In this document: piece by piece, positions 45,533-54,777 of the stretch | Position numbering within the stretch: position 1 is the stretch's first letter | How the letters are laid out: every line of letters begins with the position of its first letter | Assembly: GCF_947492645.1 (NCBI RefSeq) | Contig: NZ_CANLMZ010000009.1 | Span: forward strand, 62,001-126,000 | Reading direction: 5' to 3' | DNA length: 64,000 bases | Source of the DNA: an uncultured Pontibacter sp. | GTDB taxonomy: Bacteria > Bacteroidota > Bacteroidia > Cytophagales > Hymenobacteraceae | Program-made: the position numbers and the translations under genes | The notes under the pieces: model-generated | What the model was told of the DNA's origin: nothing | Database searches by the model: none | The model's input: only the letters and a program-made list of their open reading frames with translations

Positions 45533-46627
45533 CTAATTATAGCTTGTTAATAAGTTTTTTAGCCTTTGGTGGAGCTGGCTTGAAACAGCCTTAGTGTCGA
45601 ATTTGAGGGAAGTTGCGCGAGCCTCTTTCATCATTTCATCTTTTTCAGACTGCGGTAAATTAAAAAACTGCAAAATTTTGTCGCACAACTCCTTGGGGTT
45701 TCCAGGTGTAAAGAAAAAACCGTTCCTGCCATCTTCAATGTAATCAGTTAAACCACCTATTTTAGAACCAACAACAGGTAAACCGCAGGCCATTGCCTCT
45801 AAGCCTGAAAGGCCCAGACTTTCTTGAAGTAAAGTAGGGAACACTAATAAGTTTACTTGATTTAAAATGATCGGTAATTTTGATTGGTGCAATCGACCTT
45901 GGTAGTTTGTAACCTCATCTAAATTCAATCTTGAAATTTCATGAAGCATTCGCTGGCGGTCACTTCCATCTCCGATTATGCAAATTTTAAAGTCTACGCT
46001 ATTAGTTGTATTTTCTTTAAATAAAGACACAGCATGCAAAAAAGTTTTCCATCCTTTGCCTTCCTCTATTCGGCTCATATACCCAATAACAAAAGAATTA
46101 TTATTGGGTATAGGTGATGGTTTAAATAGCTGAGTGTCTACACCTCCTGATGGAGATACAAAAATTTTATTTGGAGCTATTTTGAAATTACTAACTACTT
46201 TTTCTTTAAAGAAGAATGAGGGCACCACAACTAAATCAGATGAACGAACTAAAGGTTTAACTACTTTCGAAAGGATTCTTTGAAAAGTAGTTGTTACCAT
46301 CACATCATCGCCATGCGTGTTAAGAACTAGTGGTTTTTTAATAAAAACCCGGAGCAGTATTAAAGGAATAGCGCTATGTGTAATATAATGTGTATAGATT
46401 AAATCATAATCTGATGAGAGGCCTTTGATTAGTATCTGGTAATAAAATTTCAGATACTTCCTTATTTTACTAAGCAAATTTTTACCCTTGCCAGCTATTA
46501 CTGCTTTTTCAGTTATCACAAAACCATCACGCTTAACAGAATCTTCAAAATTTTTTACAAAAATGCCATAACTTTCATCCTCCTGCGAAGGATACATATT
46601 TGAAATAAGGAATATTTTTCTTTTCAT
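45533..46627 (-). CDS. Glycosyltransferase family 4 (GT-B)
   Basis: A 364-residue transferase with FLISNMYPSQEDESYGIFVKNF at the start, VLNTHGDDVM near 105, SPSGGVDTQLFKPS near 160, YMSRIEEGKGW near 185, and the donor-site LQESLGLSGLEAMACGLPVVGSKIGGL (E-x7-E type) near 270. It is adjacent, with no spacer, to the polymerase-like gene upstream in the transcript. It should add one sugar of the repeat unit from an NDP-sugar. Confidence 0.9.
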   Translation of the reverse strand: MKRKIFLISNMYPSQEDESYGIFVKNFEDSVKRDGFVITEKAVIAGKGKNLLSKIRKYLKFYYQILIKGLSSDYDLIYTHYITHSAIPLILLRVFIKKPLVLNTHGDDVMVTTTFQRILSKVVKPLVRSSDLVVVPSFFFKEKVVSNFKIAPNKIFVSPSGGVDTQLFKPSPIPNNNSFVIGYMSRIEEGKGWKTFLHAVSLFKENTTNSVDFKICIIGDGSDRQRMLHEISRLNLDEVTNYQGRLHQSKLPIILNQVNLLVFPTLLQESLGLSGLEAMACGLPVVGSKIGGLTDYIEDGRNGFFFTPGNPKELCDKILQFFNLPQSEKDEMMKEARATSLKFDTKAVSSQLHQRLKNLLTSYN

Positions 46628-47845
46628 TTAATTATGGAGCAATGGCACACTTTTTTGAGAAGATTTTATGTAAAGCACAGCTAAAGCAAGATACAATGCA
46701 TTTAGAGCGCTTGCAAAGAAATGTCCTCCTAACGCAGCAATGGTAAAGTATATTAATATAAAGTATAAGTTAAAATATCGGTTCTTTTTAAAGGTAAAGA
46801 GGCTCGAGAAGAAAAGCGATAAGTATAATATAGACCCAATAATTCCGAAGAATAGCATCATGTCAAATAGGTCCATTTCGATTAAGAATCTTAATTGATT
46901 TTGCCCTCCGAACAAATAGTTAACAATCCCCCAATAGTCTGTATTAGCTAAGAACCTTGTTTGTAATAAAATATCTCTACTTGATAGTAGCATAGACATG
47001 ATGCCATATTCATTTGCAAGTCTGTAGAAAAGGTTAAACCTTACCTGTGCGTCTGGAGTGCCTAAATATAATTTTACCGCAAAAGCGAGAATTAAAATAG
47101 TTGAAATCACATACACCTTAGTCTTAAACTTGGATGTTCTTGCCAGGTGCAGAAGTAGGAGCGAAACTATAATTAAATAAATGGCTTTAGTACCCAGCAG
47201 TAGCGAAGCTACTACAATCACATAGAACTTTTTGGTTTCTATATTCAGTATATACCTTCTATAATAGGCTAAACTTAAACCAATAAGGTAGAATAGTGTG
47301 GCTTCATTTACAGCCGGAATAAAACCAATGTATCCAAATCGCAGGCTTCTTTCTCCTGGGTAAGAACGAAGCAAATCTATTTGAAAGGCTGCTCCAATAA
47401 TGACTATTACAGAATTTAAGACAAATATATTCTCTAAAAGGGCAACTAAATTATCAATATAAGTTGGCTTATTTTTTAATGAGTTGATTGCTTGATAGAT
47501 AATAAAAACAAATATATACTTATTAAATACTGATAGGTGAAATAAGGTATTAAAGTCGTCTGGGTAGTTTAAGCTGAAAGCTATAATTCCCGCAGCAAAA
47601 AAACAAAACAGTATTAGTATAGTAATAAAAAAGCTTGTTCTGGACCGGTTGCTGTAAACAGCTATAATAGATATAAAAACAAGCTCATAAAACCCTCTTA
47701 CATAAAGGGAGGCACTGAAATCAAATTCATAGTATATCAGTATTCGGTTTAATACATCAGATATAAAGAATAAAACAAGCGCAGTCTTAACAACCCAATA
47801 AACAAGCTTTTCTTCACTAACAGCATTCAAGTTAGTCGGATGCAT
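46628..47845 (-). CDS. Multi-spanning membrane protein, probable Wzy-type polymerase
   Basis: A 405-residue hydrophobic protein with about ten to twelve membrane segments. A larger central loop (LYLGTPDAQVRFNLFYRLANEYGIMSMLLSSRD...NTDYWGIVNYLFGGQNQLRFL) lies near residues 260-320. It has no clear database-style motif. Its place between flippase and transferases suggests the exopolysaccharide polymerase Wzy. It abuts the GT4 gene (zero spacing). Base composition is among the most AT-rich in the window. Confidence 0.6.
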   Translation of the reverse strand: MHPTNLNAVSEEKLVYWVVKTALVLFFISDVLNRILIYYEFDFSASLYVRGFYELVFISIIAVYSNRSRTSFFITILILFCFFAAGIIAFSLNYPDDFNTLFHLSVFNKYIFVFIIYQAINSLKNKPTYIDNLVALLENIFVLNSVIVIIGAAFQIDLLRSYPGERSLRFGYIGFIPAVNEATLFYLIGLSLAYYRRYILNIETKKFYVIVVASLLLGTKAIYLIIVSLLLLHLARTSKFKTKVYVISTILILAFAVKLYLGTPDAQVRFNLFYRLANEYGIMSMLLSSRDILLQTRFLANTDYWGIVNYLFGGQNQLRFLIEMDLFDMMLFFGIIGSILYLSLFFSSLFTFKKNRYFNLYFILIYFTIAALGGHFFASALNALYLALAVLYIKSSQKSVPLLHN

Positions 47846-47850
47846 ATCAA

Positions 47851-48693
47851 TTATAAAAATAAAGATGTCCGTCTATATTGCTCTACAGCGTCAAGTAACT
47901 TTATCGAATTGTTTACTTCAAGTTCATGACCAGGGAAAATGGATTTGCCCTCTTTTAAACAGGATTTGATATGTGCCAAGTCATTATGCTCTCTGTGTTC
48001 AGTATGGGCATAAGCATTTAATTTTTCAGAGATAAAATTTTCATCTCCAAGCCAGGAGTGATGGAAGCCCATAAACTTATCTGGGCAGTATACTTCATTT
48101 GTTAATTTGCCTCCTTCACCTAACTTGCGTAGCCAGTCTGAGTCTTTCTTCCACTTCTTACGGAACTCGTGACCTTTAATTACACAAATTCTGTAACTAT
48201 AGTCAGCGGGCCCACTCCAGTTTTTGCTAAAAAGGTTAAAATAAAATAGTGTGAAGTGAATCTTGACTGTCATTATTTTACGCTTCTTCACTTCTTCTAC
48301 TATTCGATCAGCATGAACGGGGTCTATTATCTCGTCAATATCTGACAAAATAATAATGTCCTCATCATCGAAGTCTACAAATGAAGCTGCTAAATTTCGC
48401 TGTGTTGCATCGTTAAACCAGGCAGGATTTCTGAAAATGCTTTTGCAGGACCTTGACTTATTAAGTACGATATTGGGAATAAGCTTACGATTGGGCTTAA
48501 ACAATTTGTCCACGTTTACCTTATGGTGCACAGCGCCCTTCGTATTAACAAATAAAAAGTCTTTTGGCAAATATTGAAAAGTCCTGTTTGCCTCAGTTAT
48601 ATGAATTTCATCAACCCATTTTTTGGATTCTTCAATATGGATATCAGCTATTAACTGTTCTTTGTAGAAGGGACAGAACTCGTATATTTTCAT
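47851..48693 (-). CDS. Glycosyltransferase family 17-like protein
   Basis: A 280-residue soluble protein. It begins MKIYEFCPFYKEQL, with IHITEANRTFQ near 31 and a DxD-like acidic motif FDDEDIIILSDIDEIIDP near 108-125. It continues with FYFNLFS, FRKKWKKDSDWLRKLGEGGKLTNE and GFHHSWLGDE. This order resembles GT17, the family of the eukaryotic bisecting GlcNAc transferase MGAT3; bacterial members add GlcNAc or other sugars. It sits just after the flippase in the same transcript. Confidence 0.8.
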   Translation of the reverse strand: MKIYEFCPFYKEQLIADIHIEESKKWVDEIHITEANRTFQYLPKDFLFVNTKGAVHHKVNVDKLFKPNRKLIPNIVLNKSRSCKSIFRNPAWFNDATQRNLAASFVDFDDEDIIILSDIDEIIDPVHADRIVEEVKKRKIMTVKIHFTLFYFNLFSKNWSGPADYSYRICVIKGHEFRKKWKKDSDWLRKLGEGGKLTNEVYCPDKFMGFHHSWLGDENFISEKLNAYAHTEHREHNDLAHIKSCLKEGKSIFPGHELEVNNSIKLLDAVEQYRRTSLFL

Positions 48694-48716
48694 TTAATGG
48701 AAACGCTAGAATAAAT

Positions 48717-50057
48717 TTAACTTAAAACAGGTTGTGCTTTAGATTTTATCTTTATCAGATAAAATGCTTCAGTAACTGTAGCAAGTGCTAATATAAAGTA
48801 AATGATAATTTGAGCGCAAAGTAATCCATTTACGCCCATATAACCTATCATAAATTTGGAAAATGGGGTTATGCAAATAGCTGCAATTAGTGTAGTAATT
48901 ACAAGCAAATTAATTCTATTTGTAGCACTTTGCAATGTTTGTGCGCATGCCCAAAGTGTATATAAGGTTATCCAGGAACCAAGCAGTATAAATAGTGTTA
49001 CATCAGTCACATATTTCTCTCCTGCCAAGATACTTAAGGCAAAGTTGCCTAATATGGTTATGCCGATAGTTGCAGAAGCGAAAATAATGAATGTGATCAT
49101 CAAAGAATTTCGAAGTGTTTTTCTGCACCATTCCCATGCCTGTGTATTGATTGCATGTGCATAGCCGGCCCACATAGGGTTGAAAGCAGCTTGATATATG
49201 CCAAGTATAAAGAGGTAAAGTTTTTGAACCAGGTTATACTCAGTTGCACTAGTTAAACCAACAGTTGAACTCATAATTACAGTACCAGCATTAAACAAGA
49301 ACGCACTCGACATCTGCAATGCAAAGAATGGGAATCCCTTGATAACCATTTCTTTTATGATATTTATAGCTCCTGGTAATTGTATGTTTAGAAAATGCCA
49401 GCCCCTTTTTTTGATGAATATAAAGGTGCCCGCAACATACATGAGCAAGGTAGAGGTAAAGAAGACTAAAGAAATGACAACAATGGATTGGCCTGTGAGC
49501 GCAAGGATACAAGTTGCACCAAAGGTTATTATAGCTTGCGTTATCGATAAGTAGGCTACAATTCTAGATTCATGATATGAATAAAAACATGTATTACTAA
49601 TACTGAAAGGGATACCTAGTAATAGTATTATTTGAACCCAAACTATTATTTCTTTACCAATTGATTTAATACTAGCACTATCAGTTTTGAACAGTTCCTG
49701 AAGCGGTATATAACCTTGCAAATAGTACAGAACGATGCTAATGAATATGGTAACGTAGATTAAAACATGAAGTACGGTAAGGTAATATCTTTCTGCATGT
49801 TTGTCTGCATCTTTTCCTTGGGTAATAAATAAGGATAATTTGTTGCGTAGCGCATTACCAATGCCAAAATCTCCAGTAGCTAGTATAGCTGTGATAGAAG
49901 TAATTGTAACCCAGATTCCAAATTCTTCTTTTATATAATAACGTGCAAGAATAAACACAAGAAGGAATCTTGTAAAGTTAGTGACAACGGCTCCAATCAT
50001 GTTTATAAAGGAACCTTGAAGCACTTTCTTTGTCAAGTCGCTTTTAATTTTTAACAT
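48717..50057 (-). CDS. Wzx-type polysaccharide flippase
   Basis: A 446-residue membrane protein with twelve to fourteen helices, of the oligosaccharide flippase / MVF-related superfamily. The N-terminus reads GSFINMIGAVVTNFTRFLLVFILARYY with EEFGIWVTITS close by, as in many Wzx proteins. It moves lipid-linked repeat units across the inner membrane for polymerisation. It lies between the GT10 and GT17 genes, spaced by 4 and 23 bases. No ABC exporter is present, so the locus follows a Wzx/Wzy logic. Confidence 0.87.
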   Translation of the reverse strand: MLKIKSDLTKKVLQGSFINMIGAVVTNFTRFLLVFILARYYIKEEFGIWVTITSITAILATGDFGIGNALRNKLSLFITQGKDADKHAERYYLTVLHVLIYVTIFISIVLYYLQGYIPLQELFKTDSASIKSIGKEIIVWVQIILLLGIPFSISNTCFYSYHESRIVAYLSITQAIITFGATCILALTGQSIVVISLVFFTSTLLMYVAGTFIFIKKRGWHFLNIQLPGAINIIKEMVIKGFPFFALQMSSAFLFNAGTVIMSSTVGLTSATEYNLVQKLYLFILGIYQAAFNPMWAGYAHAINTQAWEWCRKTLRNSLMITFIIFASATIGITILGNFALSILAGEKYVTDVTLFILLGSWITLYTLWACAQTLQSATNRINLLVITTLIAAICITPFSKFMIGYMGVNGLLCAQIIIYFILALATVTEAFYLIKIKSKAQPVLS

Positions 50058-50061
50058 AGAG

Positions 50062-51183
50062 TTAAATGTTTCTTACCTGCAACATTATTTCCTTTTCAAG
50101 AATATCGTTGATAAGCCCGGCAAAATGAGTTATCGTAAATTTGTTGAACTCATTACTTTGAAGAAATTGCTTACCAGATTCTAAGTAAGAATTGGCCTCT
50201 TCAGCAGTCATTCCTTCTAAGGCTTTCTGCAATGCAGGGAAACTATTGTAATCTCGATAGTTAAGAAAGCACCCATTTGGCAAATACTTTTCTATATCTG
50301 GGGCGCCGAAATATACCGGTATGGTGCCAGCAAGTAAACAATCAAAAATCTTTTCAGTTACATATCCCGGGAAAACGCAATTTTCGAAGCATAAATTAAA
50401 TTTATAATTAGCAAGGGTAGCATGCTTATCATCTACTTTAACCGGATCAAGCTTTTTTACAGCTTCGAAGTATTTTTGATTTAGGCCATTTGCTTCGTTC
50501 CAAAGTGTGCCAAACAGAGCAAAGCCCTTTACATTAGAGAAATGGAGGATTGCCTTAATACGCTTGTCATAAAGATCTTCAAACCTGAATAGTGAATTTG
50601 TAGTCTTTATATAAGAGACATACATTTTTTTAATTAATCTTCTCCAAAATACAAAAGGGCGGTCAAGCGCAACATCAAATCTACGCTTATTGCTTGCCAC
50701 CATTACTAGTAACTCTTTCTCAGACCAGTTGCCTGAACTATTGGTAACCTTATTTTTAAGGTTGTTTGGCCAGTAGAGTGCATGAAAGACTGTAGAAGGG
50801 TGTACATACTGTTTTAATCCACCAAATAGGATCGAATGTTTATACTTACCAGTATAAGCATATATGTTTTTATGGAAATGAAGGGCTACATTGGGTGATT
50901 CTTGTGAAAATAATATCAATGGTATTGCACCTTTTTCTATAAGGATATCAGTTGTAGGAGTATACATTTCCGAAATAATATACTTCTTATATTGGTGGTA
51001 CTCCTGTTCCTGCGATAAGAAAATATCAGATGTTAATAAAACCCATTTTTTTTGAAGACAGAAGTCATGTACAAGTGGCCAGAAAGCTGAGCCAGGAAAA
51101 TTACTGATGTAGCTTTCATTGAAGAGTTTGTTTTCTAGAAAATCCTTGGTAAAAACATCGCAGATGATAAGTATCTTGTTCAT
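50062..51183 (-). CDS. Family 10 glycosyltransferase (alpha-1,3-fucosyltransferase-like)
   Basis: A 373-residue protein. The C-terminal half shows the GT10 donor motif FNLCFENCVFPGYVTEKIFDCLLAGTIPVYFGAPDIEKYLPNGCFLNY (about 273-320), the hallmark of alpha-1,3/4-fucosyltransferases. VASNKRRFDVALDRPFVFWRRL near 162 matches the upstream acceptor-side region. The donor is probably GDP-fucose, though no GDP-fucose genes are in the window. It overlaps the preceding GT2 gene by 4 bases. Confidence 0.86.
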   Translation of the reverse strand: MNKILIICDVFTKDFLENKLFNESYISNFPGSAFWPLVHDFCLQKKWVLLTSDIFLSQEQEYHQYKKYIISEMYTPTTDILIEKGAIPLILFSQESPNVALHFHKNIYAYTGKYKHSILFGGLKQYVHPSTVFHALYWPNNLKNKVTNSSGNWSEKELLVMVASNKRRFDVALDRPFVFWRRLIKKMYVSYIKTTNSLFRFEDLYDKRIKAILHFSNVKGFALFGTLWNEANGLNQKYFEAVKKLDPVKVDDKHATLANYKFNLCFENCVFPGYVTEKIFDCLLAGTIPVYFGAPDIEKYLPNGCFLNYRDYNSFPALQKALEGMTAEEANSYLESGKQFLQSNEFNKFTITHFAGLINDILEKEIMLQVRNI

Positions 51184-52091
51184 CCTATTTTGTTGAACTT
51201 AATTTTAAATGAAGCAATAAGCATGTATAAAAATGTTGTAAAGCTGATAAAGCCTGTTTTATGAAGCGAAATTGCTTTCTTGAAGTATAAAATAGATAGT
51301 TTATATTTTTTATTTTTAAAATATACTGTACCGAAGTATCTATAATAATTGCCCCATATCTGCCCCTTCAATTTAGGATTACCTATATGCTTATTTATAT
51401 GCTTTCTTATAAATTTCTTAAATACACGTTTATATTTACTCGGGGAGTTGGAAAGGGAACCGTTTACAACTCTGTAATCTGCTAGTTTTTTATCAATGTA
51501 GCCGTACTCATAGCCAGCTTCTGCAATTCTTATCCATAAGTCGTAGTCTTCTAATGCAGGGATTTCGGGATCGAATCCTCCTAAATCAAGTAATATGTCC
51601 CTTTTAACCATAACTGTAAGGATGCCAACTACATTTTCCTGGTACAATTGGTCAAGAAGTTTACCCGATTTTTTCATGCCCAACTGGATGAGGTTCTTCC
51701 ATGGTCGCCTTACAATGCCATTGCCGTTGAAGAAGATAAAATTGGTATGGCTAATTTTGTACGGGTGCTGGTGGTGAAAAGAGGTTTGGAGCTCTAATTT
51801 TGAAGGATGCCAAAGATCATCAGAATCTAAAAAGCATATATAATCACCGGTTGCACATTTAATACCTATGTTACGTGCTAAACATGGTCCTTGATTTACT
51901 TCTAAATCGATTAATTTAATGTTATCATGCTGTGCAATGTACCTGTTGATAATTTGTACGGTATTATCTTTAGAACAGTCATTTACAATGATAAGCTCCC
52001 AATTTTGATAAGACTGGCGAAGTACGCTCTCGATTGATTCTGCTATAGTATTAGCTGCATTGTAAGCAGGCATTACTATTGAAACTTTCAT
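51180..52091 (-). CDS. Glycosyltransferase family 2
   Basis: About 303 residues from the Met at 52091; a start at 52124 would prepend 11 residues not seen in the family. KVSIVMPAYNAANTIAESIESVL, LIIVNDCSKDNT and DYICFLDSDDLWHPSKL (DxD-like) are classical GT2 parts, and ALEDYDLWIRIAEAGYEYGY is the acceptor-side motif. The basic C-terminus probably touches the membrane. It is the first gene of the minus-strand transcript running to 45002, and divergent to the Wzz-like gene. Confidence 0.88.
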   Translation of the reverse strand: MKVSIVMPAYNAANTIAESIESVLRQSYQNWELIIVNDCSKDNTVQIINRYIAQHDNIKLIDLEVNQGPCLARNIGIKCATGDYICFLDSDDLWHPSKLELQTSFHHQHPYKISHTNFIFFNGNGIVRRPWKNLIQLGMKKSGKLLDQLYQENVVGILTVMVKRDILLDLGGFDPEIPALEDYDLWIRIAEAGYEYGYIDKKLADYRVVNGSLSNSPSKYKRVFKKFIRKHINKHIGNPKLKGQIWGNYYRYFGTVYFKNKKYKLSILYFKKAISLHKTGFISFTTFLYMLIASFKIKFNKIG

Positions 52092-52124
52092 TAAAGTTTG
52101 TGAAGAGTTGATAGTAGCAAGCAA

Positions 52125-52266
52125 TTGAATTAATCAAAATTAGTTTTACTAAAAGATATTAGAAAGCAAAGTTAAGTAATAAAACTGAACATAAAATTGG
52201 ATTCTTATTTGTTATTTTGCAGTAGAAAACAAACGACAGAATCTTAATAATAAATAAGTTTAAATA
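52125..52266. promoter_or_regulatory. Divergent promoter region of the exopolysaccharide locus
   Basis: An AT-rich gap between the GT2 gene (minus) and the Wzz-like gene (plus). TTATTTTGCA at 52212-52221 is one base off the Bacteroidota -7 form TAnnTTTGCA and would place the plus-strand start near 52225. No good -33 partner is seen. A minus-strand promoter must also be present but was not pinned down. Confidence 0.4.
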
Positions 52267-53154
52267 ATGGCAAAAGGAACTACTGAGTACAAACCAACAA
52301 GAGTTGTTGATGACGAGATAGAATTTGATATGATTTCTATACTTAGAGCTATCTATAGAGGGGTTTCTAATGCTTTTAGGTATTTAATAAATGTTTTTAA
52401 AAGAAATTTCCTGTTGCTTTTAATTTGCACCATTTTAGGAGGAATAGTGGGGTTTGCTGGATATAAAACGACTAAGCCATACTTTACTTCGAGCATGACG
52501 CTGGTACTAGCTGATATTAGAAACGAGTTTGTGGAAGACCAATTAGAGAAGCTTACGCAAATGATTGAAGATGATAACTTCGGCGCCATTTCACAGCGTT
52601 TGGATATTAGTGAAACCGCAGCCAGAGATATTAAGAAGATGTCTTTTTTTAATCTGGATCAGGAAAGAATTGCAGAAGACAGTATATTAAGGGGCTCTCC
52701 GTTTAGAATTGAGGTGTCGCTTTACAATAACAATCTTTTTGATTCGCTGGAGCCTGCAATTACAAATTACTTAGAGAGTAATAGGTTTTTTAATAAACAA
52801 AAGCTGATAAGGCAACGCCAAATTCAAAGTATGGTGTCGAAGTATAAAAGCGATATTTCTTCTATAGATAGCGTTAAAAACACAGTAACTTCCCCAAGAG
52901 GACCTGTTAATGGTTTTGTATATGGAGAGCCGATCGACCCAACTAACCTTTACAGAGAAAGCATTGATATGTATAAGGAGCAGGTTAACCTAGAAGCTGA
53001 ACTGGATCAATTAGATAATATACAAGTAGTTAACGGCTTTTCTCCTAGAATTAGGCCATCTGGTCCTAATGTAATAAAGTATGTTGGATTAGGCATGGTA
53101 GCTTTTTTTGCAATAGGTTTTACCGTAGCTTTATTTAAGAAGTCTAAAGTATAA
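52267..53154 (+). CDS. Wzz-like chain-length/export regulator, short form
   Basis: A 295-residue protein. A first membrane helix near residues 48-65 (NFLLLLICTILGGIVGFAGY), a periplasmic region with a coiled-coil-like part (about 105-250), and a second helix near 272-290 (KYVGLGMVAFFAIGFTVAL) give the two-helix layout of Wzz/PCP proteins. FSPRIRPSGPN just before helix 2 is the usual proline-rich stretch. It has no C-terminal tyrosine-kinase domain and no outer-membrane exporter beside it. It probably controls chain length of the polymer made by the neighbouring locus. Confidence 0.78.
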   Translation: MAKGTTEYKPTRVVDDEIEFDMISILRAIYRGVSNAFRYLINVFKRNFLLLLICTILGGIVGFAGYKTTKPYFTSSMTLVLADIRNEFVEDQLEKLTQMIEDDNFGAISQRLDISETAARDIKKMSFFNLDQERIAEDSILRGSPFRIEVSLYNNNLFDSLEPAITNYLESNRFFNKQKLIRQRQIQSMVSKYKSDISSIDSVKNTVTSPRGPVNGFVYGEPIDPTNLYRESIDMYKEQVNLEAELDQLDNIQVVNGFSPRIRPSGPNVIKYVGLGMVAFFAIGFTVALFKKSKV

Positions 53155-53172
53155 ACAAGACCATAACACCAT

Positions 53173-53212
53173 AAAAAAGGCCGCTGTCTCACATAAGACA
53201 GCGGCCTTTTTT
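53173..53212. terminator. Terminator between Wzz-like gene and GNAT-nitrilase gene
   Basis: A perfect 17-bp stem AAAAAAGGCCGCTGTCT with its complement, a 6-base loop and T and A tracts on both sides. It is bidirectional between two convergent genes. Confidence 0.88.
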
Positions 53213-53226
53213 ATTAACTATAGCTT

Positions 53227-54777
53227 CTATTCCTCCTTCCGCATTACCCAACTCAGGTTATACAGGTCTTTACGTCTATCCTTAAGGTTACGAACACTAC
53301 CAGCAGTATTCAGGTCTTTCAGCAAGTCCAGGTCTAAGTCAGCAATAAGCGTCATTTCAGTATTTGGTGTGGCTTCGGCAACTACGGCATCGTGCGGGAA
53401 GGCGAAGTCGGAAGGAGAGAAGACAGCAGATTGTGAATATTGGATGTCCATGTTCTCTACCTTTGGCAGGTTTCCTACACTACCGGTTATAGCCACGTAA
53501 CATTCGTTCTCGATAGCACGGGCCTGCGCGCAACGGCGCACACGGAGGTAAGCGTTCTTCGTGTCAGTCCAGAAGGGCACAAACAATATTTTCATATCCA
53601 TGTCGGAGAGCATACGTGCCAGCTCCGGGAACTCCACATCATAGCAGATCAAAATACCGATTTTGCCGATATCTGTATCGAATATCTTTAGTTTATGGCC
53701 ACCGCGCATACCCCAGTAATGCGATTCGTCTGGCGTAACGTGCAGCTTATACTGTGCATCGTATGTACCATCGCGTCGGCAGAGGTAACTTACGTTGTAT
53801 AGCTTGTTATCGTAGTACTCCGGCATACTACCGGCAATAATGTTGATGTTGTAGGATAGTGCCAACTGCACCATACGCTCCCGTATCTCCTCAGTATACT
53901 CGGCCATACTTCTGATTGCTTCAGAAGGTGATTCTTCGTTCGTGAGGGCCATCAGAGGGGCATTGAAGAATTCCGGGAACACTACCATATCAGATTTGTA
54001 GGAGCTTACGGTATCCACAAAGAACTCAATCTGCTGCATCATGTCGTCCAGCGACTTAACGGCACGCATTTGCCATTGCACAATGCCAATCCGGACAACA
54101 GTTTTCTTTCCACCTATCAGCTTCTCCTTTTCTTCATAGTACACGTTTATCCATTCCAGCAGCGTAGCATAGGCACGAGAGTCGGTATCGTCGGGTAAGT
54201 AACCTTTCAGGATTCTGCGAACGTGGAAGTCGTTTGTAAGCTGGAAAGATAGCACAGGATCGGCTAACTCCTTGTTACGAACCATCTCTATATATTTAGC
54301 TGGTGTAAGCTTATCGGCGTAGTTTTTGTAACCAGGAATTCTGCCCCCTGCAATGATACCACGTAGGTTAAGCTTCTCGCATATCTCTTTTCGGGCATCG
54401 TAAAGGCGGCGGCCCAAGCGCAGGTTCCGGTATTCAGGGTGCACAAATACATCAATACCGTAAAGGGTGTCGCCATCCGGATCATGCGTTTTAAAAGACC
54501 CTTTATCTATAATCTGATCATAGGTATGCTTGTCGCCATACTCATCATAATTGATGATAAGGCTGAGCGCCGCTGCAACTACCTGCCCGTTGTCTTCAAT
54601 ACAAATCTGTCCGTCGGGGAATTTCTTTAGAAGGTTGGAAAATTCTTTTCTGGTCCAGGCTCCATCAATGTTGGAGTAAACCAGATCCATAATGTTTTTA
54701 ACTTCTTTATAATCTTTCAGTTCGAGTTGGCGCAGTAAAAGCCTATGTTCAAAACTTGTCTCGTTTCTTTCGCTCAT
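53227..54777 (-). CDS. Bifunctional GNAT acetyltransferase / carbon-nitrogen hydrolase
   Basis: A 516-residue two-domain protein. Residues 10-210 form a GNAT domain with the acetyl-CoA loop VHPEYRNLRLGRRLYDARKE. Residues about 222-500 are a nitrilase-superfamily hydrolase: the Glu in MVVFPEFFNAPL, the Lys in YKLHVTPDE and the Cys in GILICYDVEFPELARM form the Glu-Lys-Cys triad. Such fusions are known in several phyla, but the substrate is not established to my knowledge. It carries none of the AAGTATA heptamers, unlike most neighbours. It stands alone between terminators. Confidence 0.88.
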   Translation of the reverse strand: MSERNETSFEHRLLLRQLELKDYKEVKNIMDLVYSNIDGAWTRKEFSNLLKKFPDGQICIEDNGQVVAAALSLIINYDEYGDKHTYDQIIDKGSFKTHDPDGDTLYGIDVFVHPEYRNLRLGRRLYDARKEICEKLNLRGIIAGGRIPGYKNYADKLTPAKYIEMVRNKELADPVLSFQLTNDFHVRRILKGYLPDDTDSRAYATLLEWINVYYEEKEKLIGGKKTVVRIGIVQWQMRAVKSLDDMMQQIEFFVDTVSSYKSDMVVFPEFFNAPLMALTNEESPSEAIRSMAEYTEEIRERMVQLALSYNINIIAGSMPEYYDNKLYNVSYLCRRDGTYDAQYKLHVTPDESHYWGMRGGHKLKIFDTDIGKIGILICYDVEFPELARMLSDMDMKILFVPFWTDTKNAYLRVRRCAQARAIENECYVAITGSVGNLPKVENMDIQYSQSAVFSPSDFAFPHDAVVAEATPNTEMTLIADLDLDLLKDLNTAGSVRNLKDRRKDLYNLSWVMRKEE

